NCBI RefSeq assembly: GCF_016859285.1
Contig: NC_053407.1
Span: 18,472,699 to 18,536,698, forward strand
DNA from: Xiphias gladius
Lineage: Eukaryota > Chordata > Actinopteri > Istiophoriformes > Xiphiidae
DNA: 64,000 nucleotides
Reading direction: 5' to 3'
Made by a program: the position numbers and the translations under genes. This document shows, piece after piece, positions 33,817 to 56,670 of this stretch. The notes beneath the pieces were generated by a model. The model did not search any database and was not told the DNA's origin. It worked only from the letters and a program-made list of their open reading frames with translations. Each line of letters begins with the position of its first letter. The stretch's first letter is position 1.

Positions 33817-34765
33817 CGATCAAATTCAGTCATTTAAATGAATTAATTTAAATTACATTATATTTACCCAATTAAATCGCATTGAGACAAACTCAAGATT
33901 GACATTTTTATCGCCTTTTGGAAATTTGGGATGTCCACTAGAATTTCAAATCAAGTTATACCACTTTGATTGCCCCTGGCGTAACATTCAATAAAACATT
34001 TTTTTTAAAAATACATTCAAAACCACACGTCAATTGTTAATTGATAACAATACTAAAAAATTAAATATACTAATAAAGATAACAATTTAGGCAGAACAAT
34101 ACAATTTAAACACTTCAGAACAATGCACAGTCAACTCTAATGAACAGCATAAAGCAGCAATAAACCACAGTGTGTCGTACAAGTATAGGAGGGATGTGTC
34201 TGGGATGGACAGATGATGTAGTCAGAACTGCAACGACTCCATTCTTCATCTGATGAAATGCTCTGCAACAAGCCAAAATCACTTAAGCATTCACAGAAAC
34301 AAACCGTCTGTTTGCAAATATGAAGACACACAAATGGTCTGTAGCTGAGTTAGCAGTAACACATACATGCACATGCTTTTAATATTTATGTCTATTTATG
34401 TATTGAGTATGGTTTTCTGTGGTGCTATAGTTCCTATTCTAACTTTCATAGTATAGAACCTTAAATGTTGTTTGTGGAGCATTTCTAAAGCCAACTGAAG
34501 CTAAGAAAAGTTTTCTTGCTTTCACTTCACATTTAAAGATTTCCAACAGCAAACATCGGGAAGGCTTTTTTCACAAAACAGCTACAGGAAATTAAGCGGT
34601 ACTGTCTCCGTGAGAAATTTCCCACTATATATCAGTCACATCTGGCAACAGTACTCCTCTCCTCCTCTCAGTTGATGGTTTTGGCCATTATGGCTCTGCC
34701 CAAAAAAAGGGGGAACGGACAGCACTGTCGAGATTCTAGTACCTTTTCCGAGAACCGCTCATCCT

Positions 34766-34796
34766 GCAAATAAATAAATAAATAAATAAATAAATG
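34766..34796. repeat. (AAAT)n microsatellite
   Basis: About seven tandem AAAT/TAAA units. Confidence 0.9.
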
Positions 34797-34907
34797 TCAG
34801 TCTGTCCATCACAATTGTTCAAATGTTCAAATAGCTTTTCTAGTCCACCTTATGGTCCAAAACCACACTTTATTCAATTTACTGAAATTTATAACAAGTA
34901 AAAGCAG

Positions 34908-35330
34908 CAAGGCCTCACATTTGAGAAGCTGGAACTATGAAATGTTTGACACTTTTGAACGGAAAATGACTGAAACGATTCATCAGTTATCATAGGAACT
35001 GCAAATTAATTTTTTTTAATCAATCCACTGATCAATTAATACACTAATCGTTTCCGCTGTAGTTTTAAATATTTTTGGATGGTTAAATCTGAAAAAATTG
35101 CATTTTATCAGGTCTTCATATGTTTTATATATAAAGTCTTAATTTAGGAAGTAGCTAATGACTAAAGGAGTACCTATGAAGTAAAAAGTACAATAGTTCC
35201 CTCTGAATTGTTGTAGAATAGAAGAAAAACCTGGCATGAAAATTGAAATATTCAAGTGAAGTAATAGGTTCTCAAATGTGTACTGAAATACAGCAAACGC
35301 ACTTAGTTATTTTGCACTACAGCATACAGG
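34908..35330. repeat. Two partial interspersed repeats
   Basis: 34,908-35,075 has 'gagaagctggaactatgaaa' and 'gatcaattaatacactaatc', matching the family at 19,515 and 56,962. From about 35,150, 'gaagtaaaaagtacaatag' to 'cacttagttattttgcacta' resembles the end of a hAT-like element of the 21,881 type. Confidence 0.45.
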
Positions 35331-36730
35331 CCCTCTCAGTTGGATGCTGCGTGTGAGTGTGTGTTTGCCATGAACTTGTCCCAGTTATCCATCTATTCAT
35401 ATCCCTCAAACCAAATCTGCAGCGGTGTATCCAACATTTGTGTGTGTTCATGTCTCCGTCATTTACAAGTACTCGTTCTGCCTCAGTTCAGCTGAGTGTT
35501 GGACTTTTGTTTTTCGTACTTAATCAGAAATGTGTTTGCAATCACATTAAGCACATGCAAACTGCTGTGTGCGTTCTTTGGCCCGGCTCCAGATGAACTG
35601 CATGTGCCCAAAAGTAAAAGAAGACACGGTTGCCTTTGCCTCTGTATTAGCCCGCTGAGTTATCTTACTCAAACAGGAAGACACAGGTCCACCTTCGCTC
35701 ACCACTGGCTGAGGGACATTATGTTCTGTACGAAACATCCATGAAAATGAATTACACCACTCAAAGATTGCCAGACATTCCTTTTTAGAAAAATCCTGTC
35801 CTGAAGTTTTTTTCTTTCCTTGGTTTCTCCTTTGTTTTCCGTTTATCCTTTTCATGCATAAAGATTTCCCTTCATCCACGCTAGCGATTAGTCAAGAAAA
35901 CATGCTACTTGAGGCAAATTTGAAACATTTAGATAGCCAAGAAATATAGGAAAATGAGATTAAGAAGTCAGCTTTAGTCTCCTCCCGAATAGACACTCAA
36001 AATGAAGGAAACAACGATATGAATGTCATTTTCTAAAAAGACTAAATGGGCAGACAAATGAAAATGAAATCCATGTGGTACAGATGAGTACCTTGACTGT
36101 GAGGGAATTTCCAAAACTCAAAATGAGATTCGACCATTAAATAAAGACAAAAATAATCTGGTTATGTCTGTTTAACAGTTGTATTTAGTACCCTCTTTTC
36201 CTGCCATACTGTAGCTGTCCCAGCCTTCTGGTTAAATTTCTGTCTTAGTCATTGGACAGATTTGTATGTTTGGGGCTCCAACTACTGGCCTTTCTTCTCA
36301 GCCGGAGCAACTGGCTGCTGTTATCAGCTGCTTCAGAAGCTGCCTTTGTGGCCTGCTGTAATCCCTGACCACAAATCCCCAAGTCCCCAGACAAAGTAGT
36401 GAGGCAACAAATCCACAGCATCAAATAAGATATAGCGTATTCTGGTTTTCCAGCACTGCTGCTAGTCCTCGATCAGTGCATCTGAGCTTGTTCCTTTTAT
36501 GTCTCATCTGCTGTCCCCTCATGGCACGCTGATGTCTGGAAAGTACAGTAAATAGAGTTTCATACTGCTAGTGCAGCTGGTTCCGTCAGAGCTGCAGGTT
36601 GCAGGTCTTTGTGATGTTTGCTTAATCTCTCAATTTTCGTCTTCCCTTTATAATGACCCAAATTTGTCTGCTCAGTACTGACTTCTATTTTACTTGCCTG
36701 TGCAATATTGCTAAATATTTTCTCCTCTTC
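35331..36730. other. Intergenic stretch, nothing recognised
   Basis: Unique-looking non-coding DNA. Open frames at 35,357-35,744 and 35,547-35,879 lack any domain, splice signals or known homology that I can see. Confidence 0.5.
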
Positions 36731-36734
36731 TGCC

Positions 36735-36940
36735 AGTTAAGGAAACAGTTCACCCAAATTACAAAGAAACAAAACAGGAAAACAAATAATTTGCCAATCC
36801 TCATTTTTTTTATTTTCTCTCATGTTATCCAGATCAACAGTTTTGATTTTATTTACCCAGGTTTTGAGATATCTACAAGGATTACCCACCAGGGCGAAGG
36901 GCCCTCCCAAAGCCACAGATTCATTGTGTGGCAATTAGTT
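36735..36940. repeat. Interspersed repeat, copy 1 of an inverted pair
   Basis: It begins 'ggaaacagttcacccaaatt', a common fish repeat opening. The part at 36,840-36,875 translates as FDFIYPGFEIS. The reverse strand at about 38,690-38,735 translates as FGFIYHGFEIS, showing that the two loci are inverted copies of one family. Confidence 0.6.
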
Positions 36941-37012
36941 TGTGGTTATCTGATTAACTGTAACTTACTCTTGCTTTATTTGCAGTCTGATTTGTTACCT
37001 GATCTTGTGGCC

Positions 37013-37868
37013 GTGTCTGTCACAACTGGTGCTGGCAGAGTAACAGGAACAAAGGAGACAGGACCCAAATGCAGACGCCGGGGGCAGAATTTATGCAGTC
37101 CAGTGATTTTATTCACACAATGAAATACAAATGGCTTACAGGACGGTGAGGCAGGCCGAAGTTCAAAACTGGGGAAAAGTCTGAAAAACAGGCTAACAAA
37201 TCCATTCAAGTCAAACGACAAGGTAAGAATGCACAGGGTGAAGTATCTAAGATGCACTTTTTTTTAGTCCATCTTTGAAACATTGCAGTTTCACCATGGC
37301 AGAACCACGTCAATAACATCTGCCGTTGCATAATTACGTAGCTTAGTGTAAGTTCAGTCGGATTCTGTTAGCACCACAGATGTCTTTTCCTAACTCCTTA
37401 TGAATTCTCCTTAACATCTTTCCTTGACCTTGTGACATTTTCCATCAAGGTCAAGGAGAAGTGATTAGGAAAGGAGATTTTGAGTTTGAGTTTGAGTTTG
37501 AGTTTGAGTTTGAGTTTGAGTTTGAGTTTGAGTTTGAGTTTGAGTTTGAGTTTGAGTTTGAGTTTGAGTTTGAGTTTGAGTTTGAGTTTTTCACTGTTCA
37601 ACCACATCCAAGGTGTATATATAGTGCAAGGTGGATTAGGTAATGAAGTGCAGGTGGGGAAAGCTCAGGTGACTGCAGGGTTTATTAGAAGTGGGTACAG
37701 GTGTGTGGATGGTTGGGGCAGTCAGGTGATGGGACAAAGGGAAGAAAGTCAGAGGACATCTGGTGGACAGCTAGAGGGTTGGCAGCTCTGAGGAAGAACA
37801 TTGCTTGGGAGAAGTGAGCAGGAGCTGGTGACAGGGGCCGAGGGGACCTGGGAAGCAGATCATGACAC
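37013..37868. repeat. Composite interspersed repeat containing a hexamer tract
   Basis: The left part ('gagacaggacccaaatgcag', 'gtgattttattcacacaatg') and the right part ('gtcaggtgatgggacaaagg', 'gacctgggaagcagatcatg') match the two ends of a repeat I recall from fish genomes. Between them lie about 380 bp of other sequence with the (GAGTTT)n tract. Ends 'ctgtcacaac' and 'atcatgacac' may be degraded terminal inverted repeats. Confidence 0.45.
37481..37589. repeat. (GAGTTT)18 microsatellite
   Basis: About 109 bp of uninterrupted 6-bp units. The tract gives open frames on both strands: Glu-Phe and Leu-Ser on plus, Lys-Leu on minus. These are repeat artefacts. Just before it, 'tccttgacctt' and 'aaggtcaagga' (about 37,424-37,456) form a short hairpin. 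Confidence 0.97.
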
Positions 37869-38039
37869 TATCTTATAGAGAGACTATTTGTCAAAATTTA
37901 CTTTATAGTTTTAAGACGTTCATCATTTTAGCTGATAATGTTTTTACATATTGCGTATTCCAAAATTAATTTTGGTTCAGTCAAATTATGTTAAAAAATG
38001 TAATATTCTGGAATAGTGGGGAAGGAAAGGGGGGTATAC

Positions 38040-38735
38040 AAAGGTTTCTGTTGCCTTTTCAATACAATGAAGGTAAATGGGATTTTGTTTGTTCACTTCT
38101 TAGAAAATGAGTTATATGTGTCCCCGTTACTCTGAATAATCCACAGACCTCAATGTCAAAAGTTTTCATCATAACTACATTCTAACAAAGAGGTAGCCCT
38201 TATAAAAAAAATGTTGCCAGCGAGGTCCATGGGTTATCCAGAGTTTCAGGGACACTGACACAGGATGTTTTTTTACAGATGCCCTCCAGACCTGTTAAGA
38301 AATGCTCCAATTTGAATAATATTTTGTGTCTGGTATGTTTCTTGACACAAAAAAGTCCAATTACATTATTAAAAAATGCTTTAAATGATGTCTCCCTCTT
38401 CGAAAAATCCAGACTCTATGAATTGTAGAATATTTTTCATTTCAAATTCAAAAGTTTAACTGCTGGACACAAGATGTCTCCTACTTCACTGGAATGTCCA
38501 TAAGTTGCATATTGGACCACGATCAACGTCCAAACTAGTTGTGATGTGCTCATATGCGCACTCGATGCACTCAGATTCAAGTTTACCACAGAGCTCGTTT
38601 TTGAGTGGAGACAAACTTTAAATGTAATTACCCCAAATTAAATCCCATTCACCTCCATTGTTTTGGAGGTGGAGGGGAAATCTCAGAGATGGATATCTCA
38701 AAACCATGGTAAATAAAACCAAACCTATCTGCATG
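38040..38735. repeat. Interspersed repeat, copy 2 of the inverted pair
   Basis: From 'caatgaaggtaaatgggatt' to 'cacctccattgttttggagg' and 'tctcaaaaccatggtaaata', wording typical of a fish repeat. The last part is the reverse complement of the core at 36,840-36,875. Confidence 0.5.
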
Positions 38736-40896
38736 ATAACCAATAGAAGTAAGTGAGATAGTATGGACTATTATCATTTTACCAAATATAATAGTTTCCG
38801 TTACATCCCTGCAATACCTTTGCATTCTCACAGGTCAAGGGTAATGAAAACAACATTCTTTGTGTGCCTTTCCTAACCATTTCTGCTTTTGAATCCTTGA
38901 TACAAAGCAATATCTACAGTACTTGCAGCCCCTCGTCACAGGTTTATAAGTTGAGAGCCATTCTTTCGAGTTATTTTAAGTTATTTAGATAATTTTTAAG
39001 AGCTTTTGTTCACAAAAACAAATACAAAGATCAAAACATTTGTAAAACAGAAATTAGTTTTTCTCTTACTTTCTTACCCTAATAATCATCTTGCAAGAAG
39101 TTGTGGTGATCAAGACCCCCAGGGAGAAGAACCTGGGGTTGGAGATGTTTTATGGTCCATGTGGGAGACCAGGATTGTTGTCAGGTCTGATATGCCTGAG
39201 TGCTCACAAACCAATTTGTCAAACGCAACTTAAAATTCAAATGGTTCCTGTCCGTGTCCATGGGCTTCAGATAGGACACGACCAATCTTTCCCCTCTGTC
39301 AGCTCTGGTTTATGAAGAAAAAAGATTATTTTGGCAGCAAGATGCTTTTGGTACACCAGGCACGGCTCAGTGGCCTTGTGTCTGTCAGGACAATGTGTAC
39401 AGACTTCAGAGCAGATTGTAAAAATGGCAGCCAGTTTCAAGTTCTGCTTGATATCTAATCTACATGGTACGGTTAAGATGACAGATGACTCATCATTCAT
39501 TAGAGAAGGTGATGGGCTCCTGTCTAACAGGTGAAACCCTTCATTGCAGGTTCTGATTAATTTTTTCCGCAGAGGTCAAACAGTCTGACTGATACAGTAT
39601 GTACCCCAAAGAGCAGAGGATAGATCAAAAAGTTTTTCCACTTTTTAAACTGTTCAAAAGAAAAGATCAGAGATCTAATCTAATTAATAAATAAATCTTT
39701 TTTTTCATTTTAATGTTCAGATTTTAATTGCTACAAGTTGTTAAAGTTAAAAAAATGGCTTTGTCATGTTTAAAAGTCATTGGAGACAAGTGTATACTTG
39801 CTGAGCAGGGCATTGGTGGGAAAAGAAAGCATACAACTGCTGAAAGTAGAAGTCTGAGCTCCTGTAAAAAATCAGACCTCTTGTACAATATAAAAAGAAT
39901 CATCATCTTATTTTGATCCTCTGAACAGCCACAGAGAGGGAAATAAATTAAACGAGGGAAGGCATGAAAAGAAACTTTCACTGGATGTCTGATGATAATC
40001 TAAAATGGTTAAAATGATTTTAAAGGGGCTCACTTCAAATGAGAGTATACTGGTTAGTTACCAAACAGTGAGTTACAAAGGAAAATGCTGGAGGTTTGGA
40101 GTTAATTGGAGGAGCAGCAGACAAAAATTGGGAATAGCTTCAAATGTTAAAGGTTTACCAAATAAAGCTCTTAGATTTGGTAACATTCACATTGTTTATT
40201 GCTTTGTTGAAAAATATGACTTAAATGGTTTCTGTTTAATGTCCACTGATCATAAATGTAATCCATCCTAGTCAGAAATTAATGACATTGATTTAATCAC
40301 ACAAATTGGCTTTCGAATGTGTTCAAATTAGCTCCGTGCATTACAAGCATTTACCATATTTGCATAATGATAACACACAACTTACATGAAAGTAATCTCA
40401 CATTTTCATGCCTTGTGCTTTTAATTTTTCCAGTAGATTCTTTTCTCTTGACTTGAATATATCTCATGCTGACATCTAGTAATAGGGTTAACTACCTGAA
40501 ACACTGTCATTGAAGTAAAACCTTTCAGGATGGAGATAATTGGAAGGGTCAAATGCATCATTGTAAATCTGGATGTTGGCTAATTAAAATATTTAGGAGA
40601 ATATAATGGTGGGATGACAGATCCCAAATAAAACATGTATCAGTTTTCAGCTTTATCTATACTGCTAATGCTTTATACTGTAATAGAATATACAGTTTTT
40701 TCCTTTTGCAGTAATTGACTCTGACAAGACTATCTTGTACTATTACCTTATTTATGTTAATTTGATATATTTGCCAGCATTCACATTTTGCTCCTCTTGA
40801 TTTTCTTGTGACTTGGAAAGAAGTGACTTGCTCCCACCCAGAGCTGTAGCCAGGGATGCTAGGGTCATGAGACCCCGATGGTCCCCCCAGGCCACT
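38736..40896. other. Intergenic stretch, nothing recognised
   Basis: AT-rich non-coding DNA. Open frames at 39,006-39,534 and 40,005-40,271 have no recognisable domains or coding neighbours. Confidence 0.5.
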
Positions 40897-41592
40897 ATAC
40901 TCCAGAGGAAAATATTGTACTTTTTACTCTACTCCATTTATTTATTTGTATCTATGGTTGTTAGTTACTATTCAGATTAAAAATTTACATTAAAAAAAAC
41001 CAAACAAATTAGCTAATAAAATACAGCAAATTGTTAAAGATTATGCCAAACCTTTTTGGCTTGTGACCCGTTAGAAAAAAACCGTGTCTAGTTTGTTCCC
41101 TTGTGGTGGTAAGTGGTAAAATTATCCAATATACCACAAAAAAAAGTAGAGATATGACAAAAGTCCAAAAAATGAATAAAAAATATATGTGGAAGAACTT
41201 TATTTGTTCTTGTTTCCAACCCTTTATTGATCTCACAACCCCTCAGACTCATCTTGTGACCCTTTGGAGGGGCCTGACCCCCTAGGTTGGAACCACTTCA
41301 CTAATCTACCAAATGACCAAACTGTATGTAAAGGGGACAAAGTAGCTCAATTTTGAGCAGCTGCAACAGTAAAATGCTGCTTACACAGTGATGCATCAAT
41401 ATTAACAATCAGATAATGTCATATGTAATAATTTATCAGTACTGCACAACGAATAGTTTTGAGACTTTAAGTAGATTTTGCTGATATGATTTTTGTACTT
41501 TTACTTGAGTAGCATTTCTTAATGCAAGACTTTTATATGTAATAGAGCATTTCCAGTGTTGTAATGGTATTTGTTATTTGAGTAAAGGATAT
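40897..41592. repeat. hAT-like non-autonomous element remnant (copy C)
   Basis: It has 'tactttttactctactccat', 'ccccctaggttggaaccact' and 'gcaacagtaaaatgctgctt', in the same order and orientation as the copy at 10,016-10,672, and ends with 'tttgttatttgagtaaagg'. Confidence 0.6.
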
Positions 41593-41634
41593 GTGTAGAC
41601 AAGTACTAAAGGAATGTGAGAAATCTTCTCAAAA

Positions 41635-41949
41635 AAACCTGCCCAGTTCTGGAACAAGGTTCTTTGGACATATGAGACCAAGATCAACTTGTACCAGGAT
41701 GATGGGATGAGAAGAGTATGTAGAAGAAAAGGAACGGCTCATCATCACTTTTGGGCCTTCGCAAATGGCTGTAATTCCTAAACAGTGAACGAAATTTTTT
41801 TTTTTCGTTAAAACCCCCCCTCGAATTAAAGCTGGAAGTCTGCACTTCAATCGGATCCTGACGGCTCCATTTCGAATCCACTGTGGTGGTGCGCGGAGGC
41901 AAAATGACGAAAGTTGGGTTTCGCGTCCCAATACCCACGGACCTAACTG
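41635..41949 (+). mobile_element. Internally deleted Tc1-type transposon remnant next to map2k1 promoter
   Basis: The segment 41,635-41,755 translates as a Tc1 transposase fragment: KPAQFWNKVLWTYETKINLY, then a basic RRVCRRKGTAHH-type part. The first catalytic Asp is replaced by Tyr (TAT at 41,671-41,673). It is followed directly by what looks like the 3' non-coding end of a Tc1 element, with 'ttaaagctggaagtctgcac', 'ccactgtggtggtg' and the terminal 'cacggacctaactg' (inverted-repeat form CAGTTAGGTCC). Most of the element, including its 5' end, is missing. A CpG-rich promoter starts immediately after it. Confidence 0.8.
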
Positions 41950-42350
41950 ATGGAGCCGGGCTCCGCCTCCAGCGCTGCTCCCGCCTCCGGGATGAACGAA
42001 AGTGTCCCGCTGCTCTGGGTTCGGCACTGTAATGCCTCCCGCCGCCAGCAGAGGGGGGCGCTCGCCACGCTGTCCGGAAGACGAGTGTAAATATTTTTTT
42101 CGTGACGTTTCATCTCCCGGATCATTCACATCCATTAGTAAGGGGGAATATCAGTCGTCCCTGTCCCCGCAGCTCCTGACAGCGCCGCTCGGGTTCTCTC
42201 TCCGCCCGACCGTGTCTGTGTTTTCACACCGGAGCTCCTCTTTTTCTTTTTTTTTTCTTTTTTTTTTTTTTTTTCCTTCGGGGTTTTCCATCCATACTGC
42301 CGTAGTTTGCGCGTGTGTGTGTGTTTTTTGTGTGTGTGTGTGTGTCTAAC
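41860..42350 (+). promoter_or_regulatory. map2k1: map2k1 CpG-rich promoter and 5' leader
   Basis: High CpG density from about 41,870 to 42,560, with GC-rich blocks, a poly-T stretch (42,240-42,275) and a (GT)-rich run ending 4 nt before the start codon at 42,351. No TATA box was seen. The transcription start cannot be fixed. Part of the upstream side overlaps the Tc1 remnant. Confidence 0.6.
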
Positions 42351-51444
<9,094 letters not shown>

Positions 51445-51759
51445 GACATGTTCTGTCAGCAAACCCCATATGTCAAGGTCCTCTGACTGGATTTGTATTA
51501 TGGGTAAAATGTATCTGTTTATACCGAGTACTCATATTTAGTGTACAAAACTCCATGCCAAGTGAAATTAACTGTATCGAACAATTCTCTGGGCTGTATT
51601 GCAGGCCTGCCTAAAAAGCCATCCTTTTTCTAATGATCAAATTATTTAATCATGACAGATGCTGCTCAACCCGTGTGCTTGACATTCCTCTTTACCCCCA
51701 TATCCTTTCAGCGCCAACAGATTTAAATCTTTATTAGCTTATGTGAAGTTGTCTTGTGA

Positions 51760-51765
51760 ATTAAA
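51760..51765 (+). terminator. map2k1: map2k1 polyadenylation signal (ATTAAA variant)
   Basis: ATTAAA lies 316 nt after the stop codon and is the best hexamer before the facing rpl4 3' end. The two genes therefore end within tens of bases of each other. Distal signals would run into rpl4. Confidence 0.45.
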
Positions 51766-51807
51766 ATTCTGAATGAAATGTCTGACTCATGAATTTGAAA
51801 CCTTTGT

Positions 51808-51813
51808 TTTATT
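51808..51813 (-). terminator. rpl4: rpl4 polyadenylation signal (AATAAA)
   Basis: TTTATT on plus, AATAAA on minus, 24 nt beyond the rpl4 stop codon. The very short 3' UTR is usual for ribosomal protein genes. Confidence 0.8.
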
Positions 51814-51836
51814 ATCACTGAACTCCAGTCTGTAAT

Positions 51837-56036
<4,200 letters not shown>

Positions 56037-56082
56037 TTTCTTAAACTATTTTTTCGGCTCGCCGGGGATCACGCTCCTCACC

Positions 56083-56108
56083 GTATGGCGGCCACAGTAA
56101 AAAGGAAG
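56083..56108 (-). promoter_or_regulatory. rpl4: rpl4 transcription start with 5' TOP tract and YY1-like motif
   Basis: On minus, the pyrimidine run CTTCCTTTTT (56,108-56,099) fits the 5' terminal oligopyrimidine motif of ribosomal protein mRNAs, giving a leader of about 70 nt. GGCCGCCAT just downstream (56,091-56,083) fits the YY1 site often found at these promoters. Growth-dependent translation through the TOP motif is expected from family knowledge. Confidence 0.6.
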
Positions 56109-56670
56109 TTGGTAAAGCACCTTGAATGTTTTATGCCTCCGCTTCCGAGCATATCACTTCCGTCAAAAGCGTTATCTCGACAATTCTTTTAGTTAAGCCC
56201 AGAGAAAGACACCTGATAAAATTTTCATCAGTGTAAAAATAATAACTTTAGTAGTTTTATTCAAATTCTCATAACAAAACAGAGGAATTTTAAAGTAGAT
56301 TGCTGCAGCTGGGACTATTTCTTTACTCCATGTTGGCGAAGGATAAACGTAAAGGCCGAACTACTTTCTATGTAACATTATTTTCTGCTGAATATTTTTT
56401 AATTTGCTTACATTTTTTCATTCGTGTTTATGAGATTATGTAGACGCTTTTGCTAGTTTATTTCTGATTTTCTTTCGCGTATACCTATGACGACAGTGGT
56501 ATAACCTGTGACCTCATGTCGTCACCGTTTGAGTGAGCGCGCGACTATCAAAACATCAACAGTAGCAGCCTGAATTTTGGTCTTTTTTAAGCTAAATTCT
56601 GTTGTCTTATTTTCTCTGTTTTATTCACACAATTTGCTCTGTAACAGGAGATCTGTTCTGTAATTTTGCG
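56109..56670. promoter_or_regulatory. Divergent rpl4/zwilch intergenic promoter region
   Basis: About 560 bp separate the inferred rpl4 start from the zwilch ATG and must hold both promoters. It contains 'atgacgacag', 'tgtcgtcaccgtttgagtga' and 'gagcgcgcgac' near 56,487-56,545, the likely zwilch core promoter. Confidence 0.5.

Larger units (their letters stand above)
32820..33835. repeat. Composite array: tRNA-like SINE units alternating with AT-rich minisatellite
   Basis: Degenerate AT-rich units of the type 'aatttaattgagtaaat' alternate with four related blocks. Blocks 2 and 3 (minus strand) carry tRNA-like A boxes at 33,302-33,312 and 33,638-33,648. Block 2 has a B box at 33,243-33,253 and block 4 (plus strand) has one at 33,743-33,753. 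Block 1 (about 32,819-32,905) is the most diverged. A-box spacing of about 416 and 336 bp suggests duplication of a SINE plus AT-rich unit. Flanking sequence to 34,760 is non-coding. Confidence 0.65.

Noticed and set aside
37398..37791. Glu-Phe, Leu-Ser and Lys-Leu dipeptide-repeat proteins
   Set aside because: They are readings of the (GAGTTT)n tract in different frames; no start context or flanking gene.
41629..42135. 168-codon minus-strand open frame over the map2k1 promoter
   Set aside because: Antisense shadow of the Tc1 remnant and CpG-rich leader.
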